Assembly (NCBI GenBank): GCA_049642465.1
Contig: JBAROV010000254.1
Coordinates: 1-30,716 of the forward strand
DNA from: CAWDPQ01 sp049642465
Lineage (GTDB): Bacteria; Acidobacteriota; Vicinamibacteria; Vicinamibacterales; 2-12-FULL-66-21
Length of the DNA: 30,716 nt
Direction: 5' to 3'
Part shown: positions 8,572 to 17,448 of the stretch, in pieces
How the letters are laid out: each line of letters begins with the position of its first letter
Numbering within the stretch: position 1 is the first letter of the stretch
Program-made: the position numbers and the translations under genes
The notes under the pieces: generated by a model
What the model saw: only the letters and a program-made list of their open reading frames with translations
Databases searched by the model: none
Told to the model about the DNA's origin: nothing

Positions 8572-8770
8572 GGCGCCCTATCTTATCGTTGGTAGCCCGG
8601 CAGCCGTGTCCTTCCCCTTCTGCAATTTCCGGATCGCAGATTCAATCTCGTCACCCGCGCCTGAAACAGAATGGAACACTTCGCTCGAAAGCCTTGCGTT
8701 TTCGCTACTGGGTCTTCACCACGGCGAGGAGGCGCAGGGATTGCACTTCCAGCGGATCACCCAACCCACA

Positions 8771-10282
8771 ATGAAAACGAAGGTGATCCTGGCGCTCGCG
8801 GCGGGGTGCTTGACGATTCCTGTGGCCGCATCGAACGTCATCATCGGCCGCTTCAGCGCGCAGGCCGCGGCGACCAACGCCGCAAGCCGTGCACCAGAAA
8901 CAGCGGCCGACGTCGCCCAGGCCCGGCTGCGCGAAGACGTCGCGGCGATGCAGACGTTCAGGCCATGGTATCGGTTCTGGCGCCACGTTTTCACGATTCC
9001 CGACGGCTCAATCGCGTTTGGCAGCTCGGTTGACGGACGGCTGCTCGCGACGTTCCCCGCGCGAGGCGATTGGTCGCAGCGGGCCGTCTGGCATGATGCG
9101 ACAATCGCCGGCATTCTCGACGGCGAATCACTCGCGCGCAAACTGGTCGAGCGGCGGCAGCAGGTGGCGCTTCTCATGGAACAGGCCGCCGGACCTGTCC
9201 TGCACAACTCCACGCGCGGCGATGCCCTCCTCATGAACGTGCCGCGATACGGTCCATTCCTCGCGGAGTGGGGGGCCATCTACGAACGATTCGGCGTCCC
9301 CGCCGACATCGGTCTGGCTCAGGTGATCTTCGAATCGGGCCTGAGCGGCACGAGGCGCTCGCACGCGAATGCCGTCGGCTTCTGCCAATGGCAACGAACG
9401 AACTGGAGGCGACTGAGTTACTTCTCGCCGTTCCCGATCGAGGATCGGAACCAGACGACCCAGGCGCCCTACTGCGCAGCGTACTTGTCGGTGCTTGCCG
9501 CGAAGTACGGATCGTTCATCCCCGCCCTTTCCGAGCACAACGCCGGCGGCACCAACGTCGGACGCACGCTGATCACCGGCGAGCAACTTGGTGGAGCCGA
9601 CGTCCGCACGCGATACCTCAGGGGCTCGCAGTTCGCCCGCGACCTGCGAACGCTACCGGACAGGGAGTACGAACAACTTTACGGCAGCTATGGCGTGCGG
9701 TCGTATCTCTACGCGGAGATGGTCTTCGGCAACACGCTGAATGTCAGGCAGCTGATCGCCTCGACACCCCGGATCCCGATTCACGCGATGCGCACGCCTC
9801 GTGCGATTTCGCTCGCCGAGATCGTCAAACGCACCGGTCTGGCTGTCGACGAAGTGCGCCGTTTCAATCCGGCGATAGTCGAGCGGGTCCCAGCCCGCGC
9901 CACTCTCTACCTTCCGTTGTACGTCAGCGAGTTTGGTCCCGACGTCGCGTTCTGGCGCCAGGCGGCTGGCGCTTCGTACCTCGCCGTGCTCGATGACTTC
10001 ATGCGTCTCTCCCCGGGCGCCGAACGATGGGACGATCCGGCCTTCGCCCCGGCACTGATGGACTTCAGGCGCCGCTTCAAGGAAACGAACACTGAAGAAG
10101 GCGCGGTGATGGAGACCGTGCTCGCATATGTCATGGACCAGGCGTACACCAGCAGCCGTCGCATGCTGCTCGCGCAGTACCGGAGTAACCCGAAGACTCA
10201 GGTCCTGATCGAGCGCGGCGCCTTCGAGCTCGATGTCGTACGGCAGGCTGCGCGCCTCCGTGCCGCTCCGGCAGCCTTCTGA
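8771..10282 (+). CDS. Lytic transglycosylase with SLT and LysM-like domains (MltD-like)
   Basis: 503-aa secreted murein lytic transglycosylase. The ATG at 8771 starts a signal peptide (1-22). A TTG at 8741 in the same frame has an AGGAGG site 8 nt ahead and would add ten residues, so the true start is open. The SLT lysozyme-like domain spans about 165-290, with the catalytic Glu188 in QVIFESGLSGT and the later HNAGGTNVGR element. A LysM-like repeat is at about 346-381 (SLAEIVKRTGL...RATLYLP). The enzyme would cut peptidoglycan to give 1,6-anhydromuramyl ends. It converges on the tandem paralog pair with a 36-nt gap. Confidence 0.83.
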   Translation: MKTKVILALAAGCLTIPVAASNVIIGRFSAQAAATNAASRAPETAADVAQARLREDVAAMQTFRPWYRFWRHVFTIPDGSIAFGSSVDGRLLATFPARGDWSQRAVWHDATIAGILDGESLARKLVERRQQVALLMEQAAGPVLHNSTRGDALLMNVPRYGPFLAEWGAIYERFGVPADIGLAQVIFESGLSGTRRSHANAVGFCQWQRTNWRRLSYFSPFPIEDRNQTTQAPYCAAYLSVLAAKYGSFIPALSEHNAGGTNVGRTLITGEQLGGADVRTRYLRGSQFARDLRTLPDREYEQLYGSYGVRSYLYAEMVFGNTLNVRQLIASTPRIPIHAMRTPRAISLAEIVKRTGLAVDEVRRFNPAIVERVPARATLYLPLYVSEFGPDVAFWRQAAGASYLAVLDDFMRLSPGAERWDDPAFAPALMDFRRRFKETNTEEGAVMETVLAYVMDQAYTSSRRMLLAQYRSNPKTQVLIERGAFELDVVRQAARLRAAPAAF

Positions 10283-10318
10283 GATTCGTCGAGAACGCCG
10301 GCGCAGGATGTCAACGCC

Positions 10319-12553
10319 TCAGCGCCGCCGGTATCTGAAACTCACCGTCGTCTCTTCGTCGATCACGAGTGGCTTCACGAACCGATGCGAAGTGCCGGCT
10401 CGCGGAACGTCGATCCGCACCGGCAGGACGCCTGCGGCCTTGCGCTGCAGGTTCTGCACGTTCAGCGACGGAGTCTGACTGGCCTGGTTCCGATTCGCCG
10501 GCGATTGAGATTGGATTCCTCCAGCCGTTCCCTGAGTCGTGCCGAACGCTGACCCGCTCGCGGTCTGCGATCGCTCCGAAGAACGCATGTCAATGAACGG
10601 CGCCTCCGCCGTCACCGTCACGGTTTCCGTGAGCGCCGACGCTTCCAGTGTGAAGTCCACCTGGCGCGGGCGCTGGTCGAACACCAGCGGTCGCCGCACG
10701 CCGCGGAACCCCGCGATCTGCGCCGTGATGTTCACCGGCCCTGACGGTACCGCCGTCAGGACAAACACTCCATTCGCATCCGTCGTCGCCGCCTGCCGGC
10801 GTCCGCCCGCTTCGGCGATGATCGACACGCCGGGCACGACGGCTCCTGCGGCGTCCGTCACGCGACCGACGATTTGCCCGGAACTCCCGGCCATGATGGC
10901 TGGCGGCAAGGAATCCTCTCGTCCTGCGCCCTTGTCGGTAACGAACTGCTCGACCAGACCTGCCTTCATCGCGTTGCCGTCGAAACGATCGACGCGATAC
11001 CGGTCCGGCACGAACAGTTCCCACTCGACGATGTTGACGGGCATGTCCATCCTGGGAAGCAGCATCTGCATGTCCCCCTTGCGCGCGAATGGAGGCGCCG
11101 TGTGCAGATAGACGAACGAGACGGCGTAGGGTCCATCCGGCCGGAAGCCCGGACGCAGCAGTGGCACGCGAGTGCCGTCCTTCGCTTCTGCTGGCTTCGC
11201 CGGCTCGCCGGCGACTTCTACCGACAACATCGAGGCACCGGCCGGCAAACCCACCTTCAAGAATGCCTGGGCGCGGTTGCGTACCCACAGCGTCACCTCG
11301 GTCAGCGCCCGGCCCTCTGACGTCAGCAACGTCGTGGCGATCGCGCGTTCGGCGACTGCTGCCAGTACCGGCGCATCCGGGAAGCGCCGGACGTCGAGGG
11401 TCAGGAGGGTCGGGATGTCTGCGGCGCTTTGATATCTGAAAGCGGCGAGCAGCGAGTGACGCGCGACGCCGGCGAGCGTGCGATCTACCTCACGGATATC
11501 GATCCGGTGCATGCCGGGAATATCCGACCCGGCAACCTCCAGTGTCCCCACACCTTCAACAGCCACTTCACCGGTTTCCCGCTGAGCCGCGACGACCGAG
11601 GGAAGGCCGGTTTTGAGCTTGAAGGAGCTGCCTGGCTTTTCGCGTTCCAGGCCTATCAGAAACTGGTGGCGGCGCATTGCCGGGTCGATGATGAGGATCC
11701 TGATTCGACCCGTCAGCATTTCGGTGCGATCGATCGAGGGCCCAGTCACACTAGCGACTTCGTAGCCGGGCGGAAGATCGATCTCGAGTTGCGCGGGCTC
11801 TCCCTGGAGAACGTTGATGTCGACGAGAGACAGCAGCCGCACATCCGCGTCCCCGATCGTGACCAGCGTCTTGATGTCGGACAGCAGCCGTACGTCTCGC
11901 GCGGCAACCGTTGGCGCGCTATCGCGCGTCGACCATGACACTTGCGTTGATGCTCCAGGGTCGAGCGTCGCCTCGACGATGGTGCGACCAGCGAAGGATC
12001 TCCGGCGCAGGATGAGACCCGTGGACAGCCGGACATCGGTCTGATCGCCGGCGACATCGATGGTCACCGTCGCGCTTCCCGCTTCAGGAACCGGAAGCGT
12101 GAACGTTCCTCGCCCAGGAGACGTCGTCACGGTCGTGCCGACTTCGAGCGTCGCGGAGAACGTGGAAGGGCCAGACAGCAAGGCGAAGTGGTTGCCGCCT
12201 TCCGCGAGGAGCGGCAGCGGTCGATCCCCCATCCTCGCCTCGAGCACCGTGGCACCCTTGATCAAAGGAACCCTGGCAACGCCCGCGCGGAAGACTTCGC
12301 CATCCAGTTGCATCGATGCGCGCACGGTCAAGCCATCGACGCGGGCACGGATCTCTGCGCGCGTCAGCGCCGCGGGAACGGGCAGCGGGTCTGGCGGGCG
12401 CACGGGCCGGCTGGCCAGATCGATCAAGCGGTCATAGTCGGTCCGCGTCATCGTCACTGTTCCGGGTCCGCCGCGAGGACCATCCTGCGCGACAGCGAGC
12501 GAAGGCAGGCCGAGCAACGCGATGGCGGCGAGCAATCGTCCTTGACGAATCAT
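10319..12553 (-). CDS. Large secreted beta-rich protein with inserted carboxypeptidase-regulatory domain
   Basis: 744-aa protein with a signal peptide (1-22, LAVAQ). Residues 60-530 are beta-rich and align along their whole length with the upstream gene product, for example ETGEVAVEGVG against ETGGIAVDVVG and VSFVYLHTAPP against LELVYLHNIPA. Residues 558-640 form a carboxypeptidase regulatory-like domain (GQIVGRVTDAAGAVVPGVS). This is followed by ETVTVTAEAPFID, the motif that usually leads into a TonB plug. A Ser/Gln/Thr-rich linker (660-700) and a final module shared with the paralog (about 705-744) complete it. There is no beta-barrel, so it is not a TonB receptor. It starts 20 nt after the upstream paralog, in one operon. 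The function is unknown. Confidence 0.78.
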   Translation of the reverse strand: MIRQGRLLAAIALLGLPSLAVAQDGPRGGPGTVTMTRTDYDRLIDLASRPVRPPDPLPVPAALTRAEIRARVDGLTVRASMQLDGEVFRAGVARVPLIKGATVLEARMGDRPLPLLAEGGNHFALLSGPSTFSATLEVGTTVTTSPGRGTFTLPVPEAGSATVTIDVAGDQTDVRLSTGLILRRRSFAGRTIVEATLDPGASTQVSWSTRDSAPTVAARDVRLLSDIKTLVTIGDADVRLLSLVDINVLQGEPAQLEIDLPPGYEVASVTGPSIDRTEMLTGRIRILIIDPAMRRHQFLIGLEREKPGSSFKLKTGLPSVVAAQRETGEVAVEGVGTLEVAGSDIPGMHRIDIREVDRTLAGVARHSLLAAFRYQSAADIPTLLTLDVRRFPDAPVLAAVAERAIATTLLTSEGRALTEVTLWVRNRAQAFLKVGLPAGASMLSVEVAGEPAKPAEAKDGTRVPLLRPGFRPDGPYAVSFVYLHTAPPFARKGDMQMLLPRMDMPVNIVEWELFVPDRYRVDRFDGNAMKAGLVEQFVTDKGAGREDSLPPAIMAGSSGQIVGRVTDAAGAVVPGVSIIAEAGGRRQAATTDANGVFVLTAVPSGPVNITAQIAGFRGVRRPLVFDQRPRQVDFTLEASALTETVTVTAEAPFIDMRSSERSQTASGSAFGTTQGTAGGIQSQSPANRNQASQTPSLNVQNLQRKAAGVLPVRIDVPRAGTSHRFVKPLVIDEETTVSFRYRRR

Positions 12554-12573
12554 GTGACACCAGGCCCTTTCGG

Positions 12574-14439
12574 CTATTCCGAGTCCTTGCGGTATTTCAG
12601 GTCGAGCGACGCCGGGCGCATTTCGGCGGTCAATTCGGCGGCGAGAAAAATCGATGGCCCGAGCTCGGGAAATTCGACGCGAATCGGGATCGTCCCGGTA
12701 CGCGTGCGGCCAGCCTCCTTCTTGAACCGATCGAGGAGGCCTTCGAGGTCCTTCGAGGCATCGTTCTCCGCTGCGCCACGAGGTGCGGGCCCGGTTTCCG
12801 CGACGGCGAACGGCGCCCCCCCAGAACGCAGCACGGCATGCCAGGGACCGCGATCCTGTTCCGTTCGAAACGCACCGGGACGCGCATCTATCCGAAACCG
12901 CGGGGAGTGATGCAGGCTGAGGCCGGTACGAGACACCGGGAGATCCAGCGCCGGCAGTTCGAGGTGCGCTTCCCCTTCGTTGCGCCAGGCGGGAATGTTA
13001 TGCAGGTACACGAGCTCGAGTCGAAACGTCGGCGCCTCTGTGCTCGAGCGTCCTTTCTCGAGCGGCAGCAGCAGCGCGCCATCGGCCGACAGTCCCGGAC
13101 GAACAGGACGATCCGAGAGCAGCGCGCTCCAGAGAGTGGCCCGTGCCGGAAGCACGACTGCGAGGAAAGCCCGCTGATTGTTTCTGACGGCATAGCGCGC
13201 ACGCACGAGCACCTTACCGTCTTCTCCGACGAGTGCGTCGTATCTGGCCTCTTCCACGTTGGCGACGAGCACGGCCTGCGAGGTGTATCGCGAGACATCG
13301 ACCGAGAGCGCACGCGGCGCGGCGCCGCTCATCGCCGTGTACTTGAACGCGACCATGGAGGCAGACTCCTTCCCGGCGATGATGTCGCCCAGGTCGGCGG
13401 GATCGGAAGGCTCCAACGCCCGCGGTTGATGTCGCGCAATCTCACCGGCGCCAACGACGTCGACGGCGATCCCGCCCGTCTCGCGTTCCGCGGCCGGAAC
13501 CCGCACGAGCGGGATCGCGATCGTCCCTTCACGCGGCGTCCGAATCTCGGCACTGACGACGAACTGCACTTCCGCGGTTACCGGCTCCAGGAACACGATG
13601 CGAAGGGAGCCCGGTGACACCGTCCAGTCGGCGACTTCGCCGCCCGCCACCTGGTTGACGATGAGACCCTCCGGCAGCGAAACGGTTGCATCCCGCGCGG
13701 CGCCCTGAGTCACTTCCAGCCGAACGCTTGCGGTCACCTGCGAGGCGTCCTCGCCGAGCGCGACCAGTTCAGTGATCCGAGCGCGCGTGCGGAGCGGAAG
13801 CGTTGAGCGGCGATCGTCGGCGCGCCGCTTCCATGAGAAAGTCAGACCGCGACCGGCATTGCCGTACACCACCCAGCGCGTCTCGCCGGCGTTTTCCGCG
13901 TGCTCCGCAATGAAGCCGCCGGCGACCGTCAAATCGACGCTCGTTCGGGGAATCACCAGCGTGACCGCGGACACCGCGGAACCACTCGGGGGAAGTGCGA
14001 TCGACTCAGTACCTGCCGCAGCGGCGAGCGGGACGACAATGTCGAGGGTCAACGTCGATCGGCCGGTTCGCGACAACAGCACGCGCGGAGGATTACCGTC
14101 GACCAGAGTGATCGGCCGACCCTCGATGCGTGCGTCACGAACCAGCACGCCCGCGGGAGCCTGAACGCTGACCCATCCTTGCTTGAGGACGTCGAACGCG
14201 AGTCGCGCCTGCCCCGTGACCGTGTCGCCACCGACGCGGAGCTCGTAATCGACACGCGTCAGCGTGGCGTCGACGGGAGGAGGAGACGGATCGGCGGGAG
14301 TCGGAAACGCGCGGGCACGCAACGCGCGGTATTCGTCGAGCGACAACACCACCCAGCCATCCGCCCGAGGCGGTTCCTGTGCAGCCAGGGCAGTCGCAGT
14401 TAACAGAACCGTAAGCACACCGATAACGAAGCGGGACAT
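12574..14439 (-). CDS. Large secreted beta-rich protein, paralog of the downstream gene
   Basis: 621-aa secreted protein with a signal peptide (1-21, ALAAQ). No catalytic motif was recognised. The body, from about residue 55 to 530, matches the downstream 744-aa protein in order and spacing of blocks. The two proteins also share the last 40 residues (GTIPIRVEFPELG against GVLPVRIDVPRAG), which shows tandem duplication. It lacks the carboxypeptidase-regulatory segment of its neighbour and has only a short charged linker there. An AAGGAGG site precedes the ATG at 14439. It may be a cell-envelope structural or adhesion protein; this is a guess from size, export and beta content. Confidence 0.72.
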   Translation of the reverse strand: MSRFVIGVLTVLLTATALAAQEPPRADGWVVLSLDEYRALRARAFPTPADPSPPPVDATLTRVDYELRVGGDTVTGQARLAFDVLKQGWVSVQAPAGVLVRDARIEGRPITLVDGNPPRVLLSRTGRSTLTLDIVVPLAAAAGTESIALPPSGSAVSAVTLVIPRTSVDLTVAGGFIAEHAENAGETRWVVYGNAGRGLTFSWKRRADDRRSTLPLRTRARITELVALGEDASQVTASVRLEVTQGAARDATVSLPEGLIVNQVAGGEVADWTVSPGSLRIVFLEPVTAEVQFVVSAEIRTPREGTIAIPLVRVPAAERETGGIAVDVVGAGEIARHQPRALEPSDPADLGDIIAGKESASMVAFKYTAMSGAAPRALSVDVSRYTSQAVLVANVEEARYDALVGEDGKVLVRARYAVRNNQRAFLAVVLPARATLWSALLSDRPVRPGLSADGALLLPLEKGRSSTEAPTFRLELVYLHNIPAWRNEGEAHLELPALDLPVSRTGLSLHHSPRFRIDARPGAFRTEQDRGPWHAVLRSGGAPFAVAETGPAPRGAAENDASKDLEGLLDRFKKEAGRTRTGTIPIRVEFPELGPSIFLAAELTAEMRPASLDLKYRKDSE

Positions 14440-14675
14440 GCCCCCTCCTTCGCGATTGCTCGCTCGATCCTTGAACGATCAGACGGACTGTTCTTGCGAC
14501 GTCGACTATTCAGACGCGGTTAGCAATCGGCCGGCCGAACGCCGACGCCGTTGGCCCGGGCGGAATCTGACGAATTCAGGGCTGGGGACCGCGTACGGAA
14601 CCAACAAACCGTCGTGGGGATCGCTTTTCTTGGATTGTTTCTCGAGACGCGAGCGGACTATTGCACGTTTGGTGG

Positions 14676-15452
14676 TTACTCGATCCTCTCCGGCTCGAGT
14701 ACCTTTTCCACGACCCGGCCGGCGATAACACTGACGTAATACACCTTCGCACCGGCCCTCGTGGAAACGACGCGCTTGACTTCGTTATCTTCGAAGTAAA
14801 TGCCGGCGTCGTTATCACATGCGTATCCGGGCTTCATGGCTCCCGAGCCGATTAGCTTCTGATACAACGGTCTGCGGTCCGGCTCACGATCGTAGTGAGG
14901 ACAGTGGCTGCCCCTCAGGAAGCCGAGGCATTTGACCGTCGTGAGCTCCTTCGGCCTCGAATCCGTGGTCCCCTCTTCGAACCAGCAGAGCGAGCCCGCG
15001 CTCGCACCGCCGAGGATGATGCCGCGGTCCCATGCCTGTCTGAGGATGACATCGATGCCTTGTGCCTTCCAGATCGCCTGCTGATTGAGCGTGTTGCCCC
15101 CGGAGGCGACGATGCCGTTCACTGATAGCAGCACGTCTTCCCAGCTCCTCGTCTGTCGAGAGCTCGCAATGAAGCTCTCCTGAACGAGGGGCTGCACGTC
15201 GAGCGGCGCACAGCTCCTGAACCAGGAAATGATGGTGCTCTGGCTATCCGCAGCGGCGGTGGGAAGGTACAAAAGCTTCGGCCGCTTCACGCCAGTGAGC
15301 GCCGCCATGTAACGGATGAAGGCGGTGTCGAACCCTCCGCCGGCGATGAGGATCTTGCGAGTCGCGGGCTGGGCGGCGCCTCTGACAGGCGACCTCGTGG
15401 CGGCGGCGCCAAAGGCAGCCGCCAGTGATTTCAGGAAATCTCGTCGCTCCAT
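14676..15452 (-). CDS. Tat-exported S51 family peptidase (cyanophycinase / peptidase E-like)
   Basis: 258-aa protein. The N-terminus MERRDFLKSLAAAFG has the twin-arginine motif RRDFLK followed by a short Ala-rich hydrophobic stretch, so it is predicted to be exported folded by the Tat system. The rest is a class-I glutaminase-like fold of the S51 family: GGG at 38-40, ASGGNT at 116-121, and the nucleophile elbow GGASAGS with Ser151. A likely catalytic His186 lies in CPHYD, and an acidic segment EEGTTD follows the elbow. S51 members hydrolyse cyanophycin or Asp-Xaa dipeptides; the exact substrate cannot be assigned. It is divergent from a PEGA-domain gene. Confidence 0.85.
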   Translation of the reverse strand: MERRDFLKSLAAAFGAAATRSPVRGAAQPATRKILIAGGGFDTAFIRYMAALTGVKRPKLLYLPTAAADSQSTIISWFRSCAPLDVQPLVQESFIASSRQTRSWEDVLLSVNGIVASGGNTLNQQAIWKAQGIDVILRQAWDRGIILGGASAGSLCWFEEGTTDSRPKELTTVKCLGFLRGSHCPHYDREPDRRPLYQKLIGSGAMKPGYACDNDAGIYFEDNEVKRVVSTRAGAKVYYVSVIAGRVVEKVLEPERIE

Positions 15453-15569
15453 GGCAATGTGGCGCGATTATGGACCAGTGGACCGGCAAGTCAACGATTT
15501 CCGTTTCCCTGGCACTGTGCTTGCGGTGTGATCCGTGGGCGTCTCTTTGTTGAAGGCTGGAGGTGGTGT

Positions 15570-16058
15570 GTGCGCAGCACGATTGCCCTGATTGTCGCCG
15601 CCGTAGTCGCGGGCGCGGCCCTCGTGACGACGCAGGATCCGCCCGGGCGCGCGACGCTCCAAATCGTCGCGCCGATCCTTCTGGAGATCTCCGAGGACGG
15701 GAAACCCATCGGTTCGACGAAGGAGCCCAGGCTTTCGCTCAGTCCTGGCAGACACGTGCTGATGTTTGCGAACGCGGAACTCGAGTACGCGTATTCCCAC
15801 ACGGTGGAGCTCGCGGCGGGGGATGTGAGGACGATTACGCTCGATCCCCGCGTGCCGGTGAATCTGCGCGCAACGCCGTGGGCCGAGGTGTGGATGAACG
15901 GCGAGAAGATCGGCCAGACGCCGATGGTGCGCGAGTTACCGCTCGGCACCCACGAGCTTGTCTTCAGGCACCCGCGGTTTGGCGAGCGGCGGATCACTGC
16001 TACCATCCGCGCGACTGTGACGGCGCCGATCAGCGTGGACATGCGGAAGTCGAAGTAG
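15570..16058 (+). CDS. Secreted PEGA-domain protein
   Basis: 162-aa exported protein. The start is a GTG at 15570, supported by a GGAGG site 6 nt upstream; it begins a signal peptide (1-22). Two beta units follow. The first (about 30-90) has the pattern of a PEGA-like repeat, with LEISEDGKPIGST and SLSPGRHVLMF. The second (about 94-155) is a typical PEGA repeat (AEVWMNGEKIGQTP followed by LPLGTHELVFRHP). Such domains occur in surface-layer or envelope proteins and at kinase C-termini. It stands divergent to the S51 peptidase with a 117-nt shared upstream region. Confidence 0.78.
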   Translation: MRSTIALIVAAVVAGAALVTTQDPPGRATLQIVAPILLEISEDGKPIGSTKEPRLSLSPGRHVLMFANAELEYAYSHTVELAAGDVRTITLDPRVPVNLRATPWAEVWMNGEKIGQTPMVRELPLGTHELVFRHPRFGERRITATIRATVTAPISVDMRKSK

Positions 16059-16108
16059 CTGAACTCGTTCCGGAACAGGCGCGATTCTTGCGGGACGCGA
16101 GTCACCTG

Positions 16109-16465
16109 CTACTCCAGGCGCGGGCGCCGCATCATGCCGATGGCGACGAGCAACCAGGCCACTGCAAGCAGGCCAAAGTTGAAGAACGGCGGCACCAACG
16201 CCTCTGACAGGCCGGCATAGACGTTCGGCACGTGGACTGGTCGCGGCAACGTTACGGCGATACCCGTTGTAACGGCGATCAGTCCAGCGACCCAGCCGCA
16301 GATGCCCGCGAAGACGGCGGCGAGTGACACGGGACGCATGATGGCCAGCGTCTGTTCAGTCGGGCGGAGAACGTAAACCATCGCGAGTCCCAGCGGCCCG
16401 AATCCCACCAGCAGGCTCAGCTTCGCAAAAACACCAGACTGATTGAATGCCTCGACGAGATTCAT
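16109..16465 (-). CDS. Small integral membrane protein, four hydrophobic helices
   Basis: 118-aa protein. The ATG at 16465 was chosen because AGGAGGG lies 6 nt upstream and the sequence then runs directly into a hydrophobic helix; the frame is open to 16522. Hydrophobic segments are at about 13-33, 43-66 and 90-112, with a shorter one between. The first residues (VEAFNQSGVFAKLSLLVGFGPLG) and the length recall ExbB/TolQ-like short membrane proteins, but the proton-channel signature is not clear. It is divergent from the ECF sigma factor gene with 77 nt between, so shared control is possible. Confidence 0.65.
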   Translation of the reverse strand: MNLVEAFNQSGVFAKLSLLVGFGPLGLAMVYVLRPTEQTLAIMRPVSLAAVFAGICGWVAGLIAVTTGIAVTLPRPVHVPNVYAGLSEALVPPFFNFGLLAVAWLLVAIGMMRRPRLE

Positions 16466-16494
16466 TCGACACCCTCCTGGTCGAGTACAACTCA

Positions 16495-16522
16495 CGGGAA
16501 GCGTTTCCGTGACAGTGGTCAC
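16495..16522. promoter_or_regulatory. Two dyads in the divergent region ahead of the ECF sigma gene
   Basis: CGGGAA-GCG-TTTCCG (16495-16509, one mismatch) overlaps by one base a perfect dyad GTGAC-N4-GTCAC (16509-16522). The GGAA elements on both strands resemble ECF sigma -35 boxes, so autoregulation of both flanking genes is conceivable. No matching -10 could be established. Confidence 0.3.
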
Positions 16523-16542
16523 GCCCGGGGCTTTCGCGAGTT

Positions 16543-17136
16543 ATGTCAGAGATGGAATCGGAGGATGAAGCCGCCGTCGTGGCAGGCCTCCGCTCCGGGG
16601 ACACCGCGGTGTTCGATCGCGTCTACGAGCTGTACCGCCCGCGTCTGTTTGCGTTTCTCCTGCGCCTCAGCCGACGGCGGACCGTCGCGGAGGATCTGCT
16701 CGACGAAACGTGGCTCCGACTCGTAACCCACGCGCGATCGCTCCGGGCGGACACCCGGCTGGCGGCATGGCTGTTTACCGTCGCCCGGAATCTTTACTGG
16801 ACCTATCGGCGCTCCAGCCTCCTGGAGGAAGCCGCGGCGGTGGAACTGCTGACGCTGTGGCCGGCCCGCGAGAACTGGCCATCTCCGTTCGACCTTGCCT
16901 CCATGGGTGAACTGGGGCGAAGGGTGGAGCGGGCGGTCGCGACGCTACCGCCGCTGTACCGGGAAGCCCTGCTGCTGGTTGCTTATGAGGGCTTGACGCC
17001 AACCGAAGCGGCCGCCGTGTGTCGAGTCACGCCGGAGACGTTGCGCCAGCGGCTGGCACGCGCACGTGCTGCGCTTGCGGAAAGGCTCGATCTACCCCCT
17101 CGTCAGATAGCGCTTAAGAGGAGCAACAGAACATGA
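16543..17136 (+). CDS. ECF-type RNA polymerase sigma factor
   Basis: 197-aa sigma-70 family protein of the ECF group, containing only regions 2 and 4. Region 2 spans about 22-88 (YELYRPRLFAFLLRLSR, AEDLLDETWLRLV, AAWLFTVARNLYWTYRR). Region 4 spans about 125-185 (LPPLYREALLLVAYEGLTPTEAAAV, then the helix-turn-helix recognition stretch TPETLRQRLARARAAL). It directs RNA polymerase to a small regulon. The ATG at 16543 has no strong ribosome site and Met4 is an alternative. The stop overlaps the start of a small membrane protein gene (ATGA), which suggests translational coupling to a possible anti-sigma partner. Confidence 0.93.
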   Translation: MSEMESEDEAAVVAGLRSGDTAVFDRVYELYRPRLFAFLLRLSRRRTVAEDLLDETWLRLVTHARSLRADTRLAAWLFTVARNLYWTYRRSSLLEEAAAVELLTLWPARENWPSPFDLASMGELGRRVERAVATLPPLYREALLLVAYEGLTPTEAAAVCRVTPETLRQRLARARAALAERLDLPPRQIALKRSNRT

Positions 17137-17393
17137 AGCCGAACGACTTTCAGGAGGACCCGGTAATTGCCGCCTTGCTCGAGCTGTGTACCTACGACGT
17201 CAGCCCCGCCCGCGCGGAGCGCCTGCGCACTCGATGCCACAATCGCCTCCCGACCCAGGACTCTTCCAGGCATTTGCCAGGAAGCAGCGACGGAGGCGCG
17301 TGGCCGCGAGCGGTGCGAGTGATCGTGGGCGCATGGTGCGCTGTTTACCTGTTCGAAACCATTCGGCGGGCCGCTGCAGTGTATGGGTTCTGA
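17133..17393 (+). CDS. Small single-span membrane protein coupled to the ECF sigma factor
   Basis: 86-aa protein whose ATG overlaps the sigma factor stop in ATGA, with an AGAGGAG site inside the sigma gene. Residues 1-50 are soluble and charged; one hydrophobic helix runs at about 60-75 and the C-terminus is short. The position and topology (N-terminus in the cytoplasm, one span) fit a small anti-sigma factor. It has no HxxxCxxC zinc motif, only isolated Cys19 and Cys35. The function is inferred from context alone. Confidence 0.68.
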   Translation: MKPNDFQEDPVIAALLELCTYDVSPARAERLRTRCHNRLPTQDSSRHLPGSSDGGAWPRAVRVIVGAWCAVYLFETIRRAAAVYGF

Positions 17394-17448
17394 TCACGTC
17401 CTGGCGATAAAAACGACGGTGCATTTCGCCGCCCTAAAACGCACGATC

